From the NCBI GenBank assembly GCA_963669455.1, contig OY770026.1, positions 124,001 through 188,000 on the forward strand: a stretch of 64,000 nt of DNA. Direction: 5' to 3'. The translations under genes and the position numbers were made by a program. The notes beneath the pieces are model-generated. The model ran no database searches. It had not been told where the DNA came from and saw only the letters and a list, made by a program, of their open reading frames with translations. This document shows positions 10,284 through 19,133 of this stretch, piece by piece. The first letter of the stretch is position 1. The number at the start of each line of letters is the position of its first letter. The DNA comes from JAWKWH01 sp963669455 (GTDB lineage Bacteria > Pseudomonadota > Alphaproteobacteria > Rhizobiales > Rhizobiaceae).

Positions 10284-10598
10284 ATGTCAAGCCCTGATAA
10301 AGTGTTTGAAGCATTGGCGTCGACCACACGGCGTCGGATATTAGCTTATCTGTCAGAGGGGCCGTTGACGGCTGGTGTGGTTGCAGAACGGTTTGATATG
10401 TCTCAACCGGCGGTATCCAAGCACCTTTCAATCCTGGAGTCGGCAGATCTGATCTGGAAGAAGCGCGAAGGTCAGTTCGTGAAATACGGCATGCAAGCCG
10501 ACAATCTGGGCGGCACTTTAGCGAAATTCATGCAAGAGGTCTGTCCACCAAGCCGGGCTCTGAAGGCAGAACGGCGGGCGGAGAAAAACTCGGACTGA
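10284..10598 (+). CDS. ArsR-family winged-helix regulator
   Basis: This 104-residue protein has a full winged-helix domain: VFEALASTTRRRILAYL, then GPLTAGVVAERFDMSQPAVS, recognition helix KHLSILESADLI, and wing KKREGQFVKYGMQ. The metal-binding ELCVCDL motif of ArsR/SmtB is absent. It therefore looks like the SdpR/autorepressor branch used for non-metal signals. The divergent desaturase gene is its most likely target, with autoregulation through the shared 74-bp spacer. Confidence 0.88.
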   Translation: MSSPDKVFEALASTTRRRILAYLSEGPLTAGVVAERFDMSQPAVSKHLSILESADLIWKKREGQFVKYGMQADNLGGTLAKFMQEVCPPSRALKAERRAEKNSD

Positions 10599-11262
10599 GC
10601 TCGATGTGCGGGAAGACTGTTTTGAGTCGACGAGATTGACGAGAATGGTACCGTGAGCAGCGAATGTGCAGTTGCGGACACTACTGTTCTAGCCTCGATA
10701 AGCGTTCATTTGACATAAGAGAACAGACGGCAGAAAGGTCCACTTGGCCGCCATTTGTCCCGCTTTCGCATGCACAAGTCGAGTGCTGAATATCGGGTTC
10801 TGCGCGCATTTTCTAACGGCCGCCGCGCCGAGCCTAAAAACTTTTCGCATTACGATTTTGCCCGTTTCGGCCCATAGCCGCCCCGGAACCGGCTCATCGT
10901 TGGCCTCACCGCGTCGTAGCTCTGTCGGGCGTGATCTAGACACCGGCCCAGGGCGCTTTGCGGTAACTGAAACCGCGACAACGCTTGTACCGGCTTGGAA
11001 CCATTGAAGCATTTTTCGCACATATGATTCTGTTTGGGGGAAACTACTCCAGACAAGGCTTCGGGCCTTTATTCCCGGCTGTTTGATCAAATGGCCAAAC
11101 GGCGGAATTGAGCCCATCTTTACCGTTTGAAGTTTGTCGCTCTTAAACCAAAAAACCGGGCATAAGCCTTATGTTGCGGAACTGAACTTACAGGGTTAAA
11201 TATTTTTGAGTGAATTGGGTTTACTCATTTTGAAATTCAAAATTTAAACCGCAGACCCAATA
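10599..11262. other. Long intergenic spacer carrying a dispersed repeat
   Basis: No credible gene was found in these 664 bases. A 142-codon minus-strand frame here is simply a translation of repeat DNA. Positions 10949-11052 are a copy of the ~105-bp family (see separate entry). The last ~120 bases before the hydrolase gene become AT-rich (runs of TTT/AAA), consistent with a promoter and with the left boundary of the AT-rich block. Confidence 0.6.
10949..11052. repeat. ~105-bp dispersed element, copy A
   Basis: It shares CAGGGCGCTTTGCGGT, a CAACAACGC-like segment and the long block GGCTTGGAACCATTGAAGCA, then TTTTTCGCACATATGA, with copy B at 31697-31804. A diverged copy C is at 53356-53459. 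The right end has lost the GCCCTAG terminus seen in copy B. Confidence 0.85.
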
Positions 11263-12255
11263 ATGAAAAAGCTCCTAAAGATTTTAGCAGGTATTTTCCT
11301 TCTATTGATCCTTATGCTTACCGGATTCAGGATTAATGCGGCGTTGCAAGAAACAAGCGACGCATCAGAAATTACGATTTCAAATGGCAAGTTTGTTCAA
11401 ACTGATGAAGGTAGAATTCATATATCAGAATGGGGGAGCCAAACAGCTACCCCTATTATAATGACCCATGGCATGGCAGCTTGGGGCGGATTGTGGGAGG
11501 AAGCTGCAATAGACCTTTCTGCCAATGGGTATCGTGTAATTTCCGTGGATCAACCTCCCTTTGGGTTTTCCGACCGCAGCAGTGGAGAGTTTTCTCGTAG
11601 CGTTCAGGCCAAGCGTATCGCCGCATTGGTCAAAGCACTAGGCCTACAAAATTACTTACTGGTTGGTCACTCATACGGTGGCGGAATTGCTATGGAAACA
11701 GCTCTGCGTTATCCAAGCAACATTTTAGGACTGGTCCTCGTCTGTCCGGTATTGGTATTGAAAGACGATCCAAGTCAAAATGACACTGGTCATGTCCCAC
11801 TCCCACTACGCATTACACCGCTCGCGGAAGCACTTGTCTCAGCAACAGTTACTAATCCTTTGATGACAGGATATTTAACGAAAAGATTCATGCATAAAAA
11901 AGATGAGTTGACGAAACGGCATATCCAGATTCTTCAAAAACCTATGGCTTTAAAAGGCAACACGCAGCATATGGTTCTATGGCTTCGGCAATTCCTTGCA
12001 GGCGATCCCGATGCGGTCAGTCGTTCGAGACTTGAATTAGCAAAAAACAATATTCCCGTAAGTTTGATATGGGGCGAGAAGGATCAGGTTACACCCATAG
12101 AACAGGGTGAAGAACTGGCTTCAATTCTAAACCCAATTGGATTTTCAAGAATGCAGGAAATTGGCCATATGCCACAATTGGAGGCGCCGACGGAATTTAA
12201 CTCCAAACTCTTGCATGCGTTAATTTCCGTCCAAATGGCCGGAAATACCAATTAG
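11263..12255 (+). CDS. Alpha/beta hydrolase with N-terminal membrane anchor
   Basis: This 330-residue protein has an N-terminal hydrophobic helix (LLKILAGIFLLLILMLTGF, about 3-21), which acts as a signal anchor. An alpha/beta-hydrolase fold follows. The oxyanion motif is MTHGMAAWGG (about 68-77), the nucleophile elbow LVGHSYGGG (Ser at about 137), the acid is in WGEKDQVTP (about 272), and the catalytic His is in EIGHMPQLEAP (about 304). The substrate is unknown; it could be an ester or lactone hydrolase. The block from here to 15605 is visibly more AT-rich, with codons unlike the neighbours, indicating recent acquisition. A 141-bp gap separates it from the FAD oxidase gene. Confidence 0.85.
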   Translation: MKKLLKILAGIFLLLILMLTGFRINAALQETSDASEITISNGKFVQTDEGRIHISEWGSQTATPIIMTHGMAAWGGLWEEAAIDLSANGYRVISVDQPPFGFSDRSSGEFSRSVQAKRIAALVKALGLQNYLLVGHSYGGGIAMETALRYPSNILGLVLVCPVLVLKDDPSQNDTGHVPLPLRITPLAEALVSATVTNPLMTGYLTKRFMHKKDELTKRHIQILQKPMALKGNTQHMVLWLRQFLAGDPDAVSRSRLELAKNNIPVSLIWGEKDQVTPIEQGEELASILNPIGFSRMQEIGHMPQLEAPTEFNSKLLHALISVQMAGNTN

Positions 12256-12396
12256 GCGATTTGGAATATAGATTGATATAGTAACTGATATGAAATTATT
12301 TTTTATTTAGGGGAATTTTAAATCTCAGAATGCTTTTTTGGACTTTAAGTAAATTGCGAATTTTTACCAATTCACTAAGGGGGAGTTATTAGACTA

Positions 12397-13884
12397 ATGA
12401 AAAATTTTACCAGGCGCGCGGCTCTGATTGGATTAGGAAGCGTTGCGGGATGGGGTGCATCAAATCTGTGGCGATCCAATCTTCCAGTATATGATGGCAC
12501 AAAACGCATAAGCGTACCGCAGGGTGAGACAATCCTGAATGATGCCAGCACTCTTTCAGCAACCCCGATAAACAAACACATAGTTATAAATACTGACCCT
12601 GGCGATGCATTGGTTGAACAAGTTCGGAAAGAACTTCAAAGCGCAAGGAGTGGAAATCGTCCTTTGAATGTTGGCGCTGCGCGTCACTCAATGGGCGGGC
12701 AAGCTATACCTAGAGACGGTATTGCCATTACTTATGATAATGGTTGGATGGAGCTTGACAGTAAAAATGAGAGTTATCGCGTTCATGCAGGTGCGCGCTG
12801 GTCACAAATTATCTCAACGCTTGATCCTAAGGGCTGGTCTCCAAAAGTCATGCAATCTAACAATGATTTTGGTGTTGCTGCGACTTACTCCGTCAATGCG
12901 CATGGATGGCCAGTGCCTTTTGGTCCGATGGGCTCGACCGTACGTTCATTACGGATGGTACTACCATCAGGGGATCTGGTTACGTGTTCGCGATCCGAAA
13001 ACACTGAGTTGTTCAATCATGCCATGGGTGGTTATGGCCTGATAGGAATCATTGTCGATATGGAGGTCGAAATGGTTCGCAACACTCGACTCATCCCACA
13101 ATTCGAAGTGATAAACGCTGAAGATTTTGCCGCTGCTTTTGATAAGATTATAAAAGACCCATCCGTTCCCATGGCATACGGGCGATTGAACGTTGAAAGA
13201 GAAAGTTTTTTCACCAAGTCTTTGATGGTGACTTATCGTGAAGATGAGGATCAAACTGACCTCCCAGCGGCTTCCGGCTCAGGATGGATGTCTCATGCAG
13301 CCAGTAGGCTTTATCGCAAACAATTGGGTAACGAGACATTTAAGTCTTTCCGCTGGTGGAATGAAACATCTGTCGGCCCTGCATTGGGGGCGGGTGCAGT
13401 CACTCGCAACTCATTGATCAATGAACCTGTGGTGACGCTGGATGACCGAAACCCTGACCGCGTAGACATTTTGCATGAGTATTTCGTGGGCTTTGACAGA
13501 TTTCCAGAGTTTTTGAAAATTTGCCGCGAAGTCATTCCAGCTTCCTATCAGGAGTTTTTAAACGTTACTTTGCGCTACGTCGGACAAGATGACCAAAGTA
13601 CGCTTTCCTATGCCAAGGTACCACGCATTGCTGCTGTAATGTCGTTCAGTCAGGAACTGACAGTCCGTGCAGAAGCTGACATGGCGCGTATGACCCATGA
13701 ATTGATTGGGCGCATTTCCTCAATCGACGGTGCATATTATTTGCCCTACCGACCTCATGCCACAGTGGATCAACTCCGAAAAACTTATGTTGGGGCTTCA
13801 GCATTCGCCCGGGCAAAACGGGAAATCGATCCCGACTTGATTCTTCGCAATAATCTTTGGGATTCTTATCTGGCGCAACTATGA
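12397..13884 (+). CDS. Tat-exported FAD-dependent oxidoreductase (FAD_binding_4/PCMH type)
   Basis: This is a 495-residue protein. The N-terminus MKNFTRRAALIGLGSVAGWG is a twin-arginine signal (TRRAALI), so a folded flavoprotein is probably exported to the periplasm. The PCMH-type FAD domain runs from about 70 to 240: NVGAARHSMGGQAIP and YRVHAGARWSQI, then GVAATYSVNAHGWPVPFGP and GGYGLIGIIVDMEVEM. The C-terminal part resembles the substrate domain of aldonolactone/alditol-type oxidases (LFKICREVIP-like region and YYLPYRPHAT). The substrate is not identifiable. The stop codon overlaps the next start (ATGA at 13881), showing an operon with three membrane/exported genes. Confidence 0.82.
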   Translation: MKNFTRRAALIGLGSVAGWGASNLWRSNLPVYDGTKRISVPQGETILNDASTLSATPINKHIVINTDPGDALVEQVRKELQSARSGNRPLNVGAARHSMGGQAIPRDGIAITYDNGWMELDSKNESYRVHAGARWSQIISTLDPKGWSPKVMQSNNDFGVAATYSVNAHGWPVPFGPMGSTVRSLRMVLPSGDLVTCSRSENTELFNHAMGGYGLIGIIVDMEVEMVRNTRLIPQFEVINAEDFAAAFDKIIKDPSVPMAYGRLNVERESFFTKSLMVTYREDEDQTDLPAASGSGWMSHAASRLYRKQLGNETFKSFRWWNETSVGPALGAGAVTRNSLINEPVVTLDDRNPDRVDILHEYFVGFDRFPEFLKICREVIPASYQEFLNVTLRYVGQDDQSTLSYAKVPRIAAVMSFSQELTVRAEADMARMTHELIGRISSIDGAYYLPYRPHATVDQLRKTYVGASAFARAKREIDPDLILRNNLWDSYLAQL

Positions 13885-14285
13885 CCAATCTTCAAAAACT
13901 CGCTATTGGCTACTTCATTGCCTTGATGGTGGCAGCTTCGATTAACTACATACCCGGACTAACTGACGAAAACGGTTTGTCATTTGGTATCTTCGCGCTT
14001 GATATCTACGATGACAGTTTGCATGTCGCCTCCGCCCTTTGGGCACTGGTCGCGGGCCTGATGTCTCACCGCGCTTCACGAACATTTATGATTCTGTTTG
14101 GATTTGCCTATCTGTTTGACGGCGTCTTCGGCTTTTTCACCGGCTACGGTTATTTGGACTTGGGTATTTTCACCAACGGCTGGGTCGGTATGGACTTCTC
14201 CCTTCCTCGCTTTTTTGCCAATGTCCCTCACTTAGTTCTTGGTGGTGTGGCAGCCTATGCAGGTGTTAAGGCAGCACGAGGATGA
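13881..14285 (+). CDS. Small four-helix membrane protein, unknown
   Basis: This 134-residue protein has about four hydrophobic segments (LAIGYFIALMVAASINYIPG; VASALWALVAGLMSH; FMILFGFAYLFDGVFGFFTG; VPHLVLGGVAAYAGVKA). The start at 13881 was chosen because its ATGA overlaps the upstream stop; a longer frame would reach into the oxidase gene. It also overlaps the following gene by ATGA. I do not recognise the family. Tight coupling suggests it forms a membrane partner, perhaps for electron transfer or anchoring, of the exported flavoprotein; that is inference. Confidence 0.75.
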   Translation: MTNLQKLAIGYFIALMVAASINYIPGLTDENGLSFGIFALDIYDDSLHVASALWALVAGLMSHRASRTFMILFGFAYLFDGVFGFFTGYGYLDLGIFTNGWVGMDFSLPRFFANVPHLVLGGVAAYAGVKAARG

Positions 14286-15334
14286 GCCGCTTATGGAAAT
14301 GGTCAAAGCGTATCGCGCTTTGCCTCATATTGCTGGTAGCTGTTTTGTTGGCACCCGTTGCATATGTTGAAACCATGTGCCGGCAGACGACGACGCCACA
14401 ACGATATGCCTCTATTTTGCCTGCTAAAGATCATCGGCCAGTTACCCGGACGTTTATGACCTATCCGGAATGGCATATTGTACATGCCTACGAAGATTAC
14501 GCGGAAGTTATTCGCGAAGGTGATCCTCATGAATTTGGCTACTTAAGCAGCATTCGGGGATTTTGGTCGTCGCTATGCACGCTTTCAGAAACTTCCCATT
14601 CTTATGGCGAGATAGACACGCCAACCAAACAAATGGTCTATGTCATTGGGGTCAGTTTTTCTGCGGAGCTTGCCCTCAAGGCATTGTATGAGGAAACCAT
14701 CGGCAGACTATTCGCAGGCCTTCGTGGTGCAGACCATGCTCCCACGGATAAACTATCAGCCAGGCATGCCAGCAATTATGCTGAGTTCTTACAACAAGTC
14801 CCTTGGTACAAATGGCGTTTTAGGGAAGATGCCGAAGAACTTGGCACTGTCAATTCCGATACATTGAGAGACAAGGAACGCAGGCTTGCGCTTGGTTTAG
14901 AATATAAAGCCAAGGCCGCTTACGCTGATGTCATTGCACAAGCGGTTGCAGGTACAGGCGCGGATCAATTGACCTTGCGAATGATCGTGGCAAACGGCAG
15001 CCGTGCAAAACTGGAATCATACGATAATGTCAAAATCATAGAGACGGTTAAACAGGGTATAGTAATCGAAACGCCGCGATACCGTGCGCTAACAAAAATC
15101 CTACAAATGATGTCCAGCGACGGTCTGAATTTTGTCGAAATTGCGGGAAACAATAATATCCTCTTCACAGCCATTTCTGAAAATGGTGATCTGGACAGGT
15201 CTATTGCAAGCATGCAGCGGCAGGGATTTGATGATTATCGCCACCTGATCGTTGTGGAAGTTACTGAATTAGCCGAACAACTTAGGCAATTGAAACAATC
15301 TGGTATAATTTTAGAGCATATTCATGACTATTAG
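14282..15334 (+). CDS. Membrane-anchored unknown protein
   Basis: This 350-residue protein has one N-terminal membrane helix (IALCLILLVAVLLAPVAYV, about 11-29). A large soluble, probably periplasmic, region follows that is rich in Tyr/His near its start (MTYPEWHIVHAYEDYAEVI). The middle is helical (SAELALKALYEETIGRLFAG). The C-terminus is possibly an alpha/beta sensor-like domain (HLIVVEVTELAEQLRQLKQS). There is no recognised catalytic motif. The start overlaps the previous stop (ATGA) and the end overlaps the next gene by 11 bp, so this is a central member of the AT-rich operon. Confidence 0.72.
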   Translation: MSRLWKWSKRIALCLILLVAVLLAPVAYVETMCRQTTTPQRYASILPAKDHRPVTRTFMTYPEWHIVHAYEDYAEVIREGDPHEFGYLSSIRGFWSSLCTLSETSHSYGEIDTPTKQMVYVIGVSFSAELALKALYEETIGRLFAGLRGADHAPTDKLSARHASNYAEFLQQVPWYKWRFREDAEELGTVNSDTLRDKERRLALGLEYKAKAAYADVIAQAVAGTGADQLTLRMIVANGSRAKLESYDNVKIIETVKQGIVIETPRYRALTKILQMMSSDGLNFVEIAGNNNILFTAISENGDLDRSIASMQRQGFDDYRHLIVVEVTELAEQLRQLKQSGIILEHIHDY

Positions 15335-15605
15335 ATCGCTTGTTCTGGCGTTGCCCTTGGTCTTGTGCGGATGGATTGGCACACTGATGGCGATTAGCGT
15401 GCTTTCTGATGAAGCGCCTGCTCAAGTAGTTTTGTTTCCATCAACCAAATTTTTGAACAACTTACCTGACGAAACTTCGATTATGCAGTTCAATGATTGG
15501 AGCGTGGTTTTGGCTTCGTCCCAATCCGGATTTGGTAGAAGACTATACGAACGAGGTGCGTTAATCGTACTGCCGTCTGGCTTGCGTGGTTGTTTAAGCT
15601 TATAA
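15324..15605 (+). CDS. Small exported protein, unknown
   Basis: This 93-residue protein has an N-terminal hydrophobic stretch (SLVLALPLVLCGWIGTLMAI, about 5-24) that reads as a signal peptide or single anchor. The remaining ~65 residues are soluble (FNDWSVVLASSQSGFGRRLY). It starts 11 bp inside the preceding gene, so it is translationally coupled, and is the last gene of the AT-rich block. Family not recognised. Confidence 0.6.
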   Translation: MTIRSLVLALPLVLCGWIGTLMAISVLSDEAPAQVVLFPSTKFLNNLPDETSIMQFNDWSVVLASSQSGFGRRLYERGALIVLPSGLRGCLSL

Positions 15606-15729
15606 GTATCTTTGATCATGATCGGTCGCAGATATTGCACTAATTTGACAAAAAATTGTGACTAAGTCCGCGTTCCTGCCTTCCGCTTCCGGCATTTTAT
15701 CCCCGTCCCCAAAACCTGCCTTATCCTGT

Positions 15730-15749
15730 CCGGTTATTCGAAGAACCGG
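15730..15749. other. Small palindrome
   Basis: CCGGTT-ATTCGAAG-AACCGG forms a 6-bp stem in the spacer after the AT-rich block. It could be a weak terminator for that operon, although no U-run follows. Confidence 0.3.
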
Positions 15750-15777
15750 GCATGGACGTCAGGCAGGCAATTGAGAG

Positions 15778-16005
15778 GAACCGCAAGTCATTGGCGGTTA
15801 TCAGGTGCTCGACAAATATCTGAAATCGCGCAAGGGACGGAAGCATTTTTCACCCAAGGGCCGTGATGCCGGTGACGCATATCCGCTGACGCTTGATGAG
15901 GTGACCCATATCGGGCGAATTTGCGATGCGCTTTGCTTTCACCATCGGGCAGATGGGAAAAATCGACGGCGCTTATGCACAGGCTTTTCCCGACAGGGGA
16001 TAAGG
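15778..16005 (+). pseudogene. C-terminal remnant of a type ISP-like restriction-modification enzyme, frameshifted
   Basis: Without a start codon, the frame at 15787 reads VIGGYQVLDKYLKSRKGRK, then LTLDEVTHIGRICDAL. This is followed, after a +1/-1 shift near 15930, by FTIGQMGKIDGAYAQAFPDR and a stop. The pattern GGYxVLxKWLKxRKGR...HxxRIxxALxxTIxxMxxID is the conserved C-terminal end of N-6 adenine methylase/type ISP restriction-modification proteins. Only ~75 codons survive and the frame is broken. It looks like the footprint of a lost defence gene next to the acquired block. Recognition is from memory of the family. Confidence 0.5.
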
Positions 16006-16128
16006 CATCACTCACCTCTCGCTCTGCTGCCGGAAGAGGAAGCCGCGCAATATTGCTTTCAGTTCGAAACTGAATGGGAGCGGTTGAAAGCGGCTTGATC
16101 GCGATTCTGGTTGCACTGTGCAAATTGG

Positions 16129-18804
16129 TTATTCGGCGGCGATTGCAGTTTGCTGTTTGAACGCGTCGATCATTTTGTTGATTTCGGCGCGGCAGGAGCC
16201 ACAATTTGTCCCGGCGGCGGTTATCTCGCCGATCGCCGATACGGTCAGATGCCCGCCATGCAAAGCGCGCGAAATATCGTGGATGCCAACATTCATGCAG
16301 GCACAAACCAGAGCACCTTTGTCGGGCATATTCAAATCCGGCTTGCCCGCCAGCACTTTCAGGCGGGCTGCAAACCCGTCATGGGAAACGGTCAACTGTT
16401 CGCACAGCCATTCCCTTGCGAGCATCACCGGCCGGCCTGAAAGATAGACGGCCCATTTGAGCGCATCACGATCAAAAAGACCAAGCCGGGTCTGACCGGT
16501 CTTGCGATCATGATAGCCGACCGTATCCTCGCTCCCCGACGCCACGCCGCAGGACTTGAGCAATTGTTCCGGCTCGACCGTGCGCGGTACCGCAATCTCC
16601 GCCCGCCAACCGCCTGAGCATTTGGCCAATGCCCAATAGGCCAACTCGCCGGCGGCAAAGTCAGGTTTTTGTTTGCTAACCAGATAACCGTAGACAACAT
16701 CACCGGCGGGTCTGATGGATACGGGAACATTCTTTGAAGCCGGTTGGCCGGAATCCCTGTCCGTCAATGGCGGAACGAGCACATTGATCCGGCCGCACGA
16801 ACTGGTCTGATCCGTCCAGTGCATCGGCACGAAAACATGCCCCTTCAGCTGGGCCGGGCTCACCCGCGCGCGCAGCACGGCCTTGCCCAGATCGTTTTCA
16901 ACGACCACAAGCTCGCTGTCCCCGATCAAATATTTGTGCGCATCATGGGGATGAATATCGCAATAGGGCTCGCCGGAATGCGCGTTCAGCCTTGCTGCAA
17001 GCGCGGTACGCGTCATGGTGTGCCACTGGTCGCGGATGCGGCCCGTATTAAGGATCAGTGGCGCGCCGGTTTTCTGTCGTTCGGCTGCTGCGGGTTTGAC
17101 CGGAACAAATTTCGCCTTGCCGTCGCGGTGGTAATACCCGCCTTCGGCAAAGAAGCGATGATCTTCTGCCGTCCCGCTCTTGCGCACCGGCCATTGCACC
17201 GGGCCACGAGCGTCATACGCATCGGTATCTGTCAGTGCGGAAATATCGAAATCGCGCGAACCATTGTTTTGAATGCCACTGAGTGCCGCATATTCCGCAA
17301 AAATTTCGGCCGGCCCGGTATAGTTGAACGCACCGGCAAAGCCCATGCGGCGGGCCAGTTCAACCATGTGCCACCAATCGGGTTTCGCCTCGCCCGGCGG
17401 TGGCAAGAAAGGGCGCTGTCTTGAAATGCGCCGCTCCGAATTGGTGACGGTGCCGTCCTTTTCACCCCAGGCGGTGGCGGGCAGTTTTACATGGGCCAAC
17501 CGGACCGTATCGGTATCTTCTTGGATGTCGGACACGACAACAAATGGACATTTTTGCAATGCCTCGCGCACGATATCGGCATTCGGCATGCTGTCGACGG
17601 GGTTGGTCGACATGATCCAGATCGCCTTTATCGTCCCGTCTAGGACCGCCTCGAACATATCTACGGCCTTCAACCCGGCTTTGCCGGCAATGGTTGGCGC
17701 ATTCCAGAAGTTTTGAACAAGATCGCGGTGACGGGTGTTGTCGAGCTCCATATGACTGGCCAGCATCGTTGCAAGCCCGCCCACCTCGCGGCCTCCCATT
17801 GCGTTGGGTTGACCTGTCACGGAGAAAGGGCCTGCGCCCGGCCTTCCGATCCTGCCGGTCGCCAGATGACAATTAAGGATAGCGCTGACCTTGTCGGTGC
17901 CGCAGGATGACTGATTGACCCCCTGGCTGTAGACGGTGACCGTCTTTTCATTGTCCGCGAACCAGGTAAAAAACGTTTCGATATCCTGGCTTGAAAGACC
18001 GGTTTGTTTCGATAAAACTTCCACATCGAAAACCCCGGCAGCGGCGATTGCCCCGGCAAAGCCGTTTGTGTGTCCGTCGATGTAATCCCGGTCCAATATC
18101 TGCTTGCTGGCCAGATAGGACAGCATTCCGCAAAACAGGGCCACGTCGCCATCGGGTGCGATTTGCAAATGCAGGTCGGCAAGTTCGGCCGTCATCGTCC
18201 TGCGGGGATCGATAAGGACGACCTTTAACTCCGGCCTTGCCTGTTTTGCTGCTTCAAGCCGCTGATACAGGACCGGGTGACACCAGGCGAGATTGGAGCC
18301 GACCAATATGACCAGATCAGCAAGCTCCAGGTCCCGATAGGTGCCTGGAACTGTGTCGGCACCAAAGGCTTTCTTGTGGCCAACGACCGACGACGCCATG
18401 CAAAGGCGTGAATTCGTGTCGATATTGGCGGACCCGATGAAGCCTTTCATCAGCTTGTTGGCGACATAATAGTCTTCGGTGAGAATTTGGCCCGAAACAT
18501 AAAAGGCCACCGAATCGGGACCGTGCTCTGACACGGCTGCGGAAAACCGTTTGGCGACCAGATCAAGGGCGTCATTCCAATCGGCGCGTCTGCCGTTTAT
18601 TTGCGGATAAAGCAGACGGCCCTTAAGGCCGATCGTTTCACCAAGGGCGGTTCCCTTTGAACAAAGGCGCCCGAAATTTGCCGGATGATCGGGGTCTCCG
18701 CTGATCCTAACCGTGCCATCGGGCTTGCTATCTGCGATTATTCCGCAGCCGACACCGCAATAGGGACAAGTGGTCCTGATGGCGTTGTCGCCAGCCTTCA
18801 TCAC
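16129..18804 (-). CDS. nasA: Assimilatory nitrate reductase, large subunit
   Basis: This 891-residue molybdopterin enzyme reduces nitrate to nitrite in the cytoplasm. An N-terminal [4Fe-4S] site (CPYCGVGCGI, about 12-21, with a fourth Cys in FGRLCSKGTAL) precedes the Mo-bis-MGD catalytic body (for example LCMASSVVGHKKAFGAD and YSQGVNQSSCGTDK). A molydopterin dinucleotide-binding domain begins near LNTGRIRDQWHTMTRT. The C-terminus carries a BFD-type [2Fe-2S] domain (CACMNVGIHDISRAL and GTNCGSCRAEI), typical of NasA that accepts electrons without a separate NasC. It is the last gene of the nit/nas operon and overlaps nirD by 4 bp. Confidence 0.95.
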   Translation of the reverse strand: MMKAGDNAIRTTCPYCGVGCGIIADSKPDGTVRISGDPDHPANFGRLCSKGTALGETIGLKGRLLYPQINGRRADWNDALDLVAKRFSAAVSEHGPDSVAFYVSGQILTEDYYVANKLMKGFIGSANIDTNSRLCMASSVVGHKKAFGADTVPGTYRDLELADLVILVGSNLAWCHPVLYQRLEAAKQARPELKVVLIDPRRTMTAELADLHLQIAPDGDVALFCGMLSYLASKQILDRDYIDGHTNGFAGAIAAAGVFDVEVLSKQTGLSSQDIETFFTWFADNEKTVTVYSQGVNQSSCGTDKVSAILNCHLATGRIGRPGAGPFSVTGQPNAMGGREVGGLATMLASHMELDNTRHRDLVQNFWNAPTIAGKAGLKAVDMFEAVLDGTIKAIWIMSTNPVDSMPNADIVREALQKCPFVVVSDIQEDTDTVRLAHVKLPATAWGEKDGTVTNSERRISRQRPFLPPPGEAKPDWWHMVELARRMGFAGAFNYTGPAEIFAEYAALSGIQNNGSRDFDISALTDTDAYDARGPVQWPVRKSGTAEDHRFFAEGGYYHRDGKAKFVPVKPAAAERQKTGAPLILNTGRIRDQWHTMTRTALAARLNAHSGEPYCDIHPHDAHKYLIGDSELVVVENDLGKAVLRARVSPAQLKGHVFVPMHWTDQTSSCGRINVLVPPLTDRDSGQPASKNVPVSIRPAGDVVYGYLVSKQKPDFAAGELAYWALAKCSGGWRAEIAVPRTVEPEQLLKSCGVASGSEDTVGYHDRKTGQTRLGLFDRDALKWAVYLSGRPVMLAREWLCEQLTVSHDGFAARLKVLAGKPDLNMPDKGALVCACMNVGIHDISRALHGGHLTVSAIGEITAAGTNCGSCRAEINKMIDAFKQQTAIAAE

Positions 18805-19133
18805 CGCAGTGAACCGAGATCAAGCAGGATTGTTTCGCCGTCCAGGCGAACCGGATATGTCTTTACCGAGCCCTCATCGGCACCCTGGGCTTCGCCCGAC
18901 CGCAACGAGATGACCCAGTTGTGCAGCGGGCATGTTACGCAGCCATCATGGATGATGCCCTGGCTTAGCGGTCCTTGACGATGCGGGCATTTATCTTCCA
19001 GAGCATGGATTTCATCATCGGCGGTCCTGAATATTCCAATACGCACCCCCCCGGCGGAAATACATCTGGCGCCTTGCCTGGGGATATCGCTCAAATGGCC
19101 TATCTGAACCCAGGCGGGTAAATTCGCGTTCAT
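18801..19133 (-). CDS. nirD: Nitrite reductase small subunit NirD (Rieske-type)
   Basis: This 110-residue Rieske-like subunit of NADH-dependent nitrite reductase has the cluster-type motifs CPHRQGPLSQG and CPLHNWVISLRSGEA, each with Cys-X-His, so it may hold a [2Fe-2S] centre. (Several NirD proteins lack these ligands.) It overlaps nirB by 4 bp and nasA by 4 bp, so the three are translated together. Confidence 0.93.
   Translation of the reverse strand: MNANLPAWVQIGHLSDIPRQGARCISAGGVRIGIFRTADDEIHALEDKCPHRQGPLSQGIIHDGCVTCPLHNWVISLRSGEAQGADEGSVKTYPVRLDGETILLDLGSLR

Noticed and set aside
10689..11117. Minus-strand frame of 142 codons
   Set aside because: It translates the 105-bp dispersed repeat; similar peptide pieces (SYVRKMLQWFQA) arise at the second copy near 31750. 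No start signal or family pattern.
15805..16098. Intact gene of 97 codons beginning GTG
   Set aside because: Only the first half shows a family pattern; the second half keeps the pattern in another frame, so it is a frameshifted remnant.
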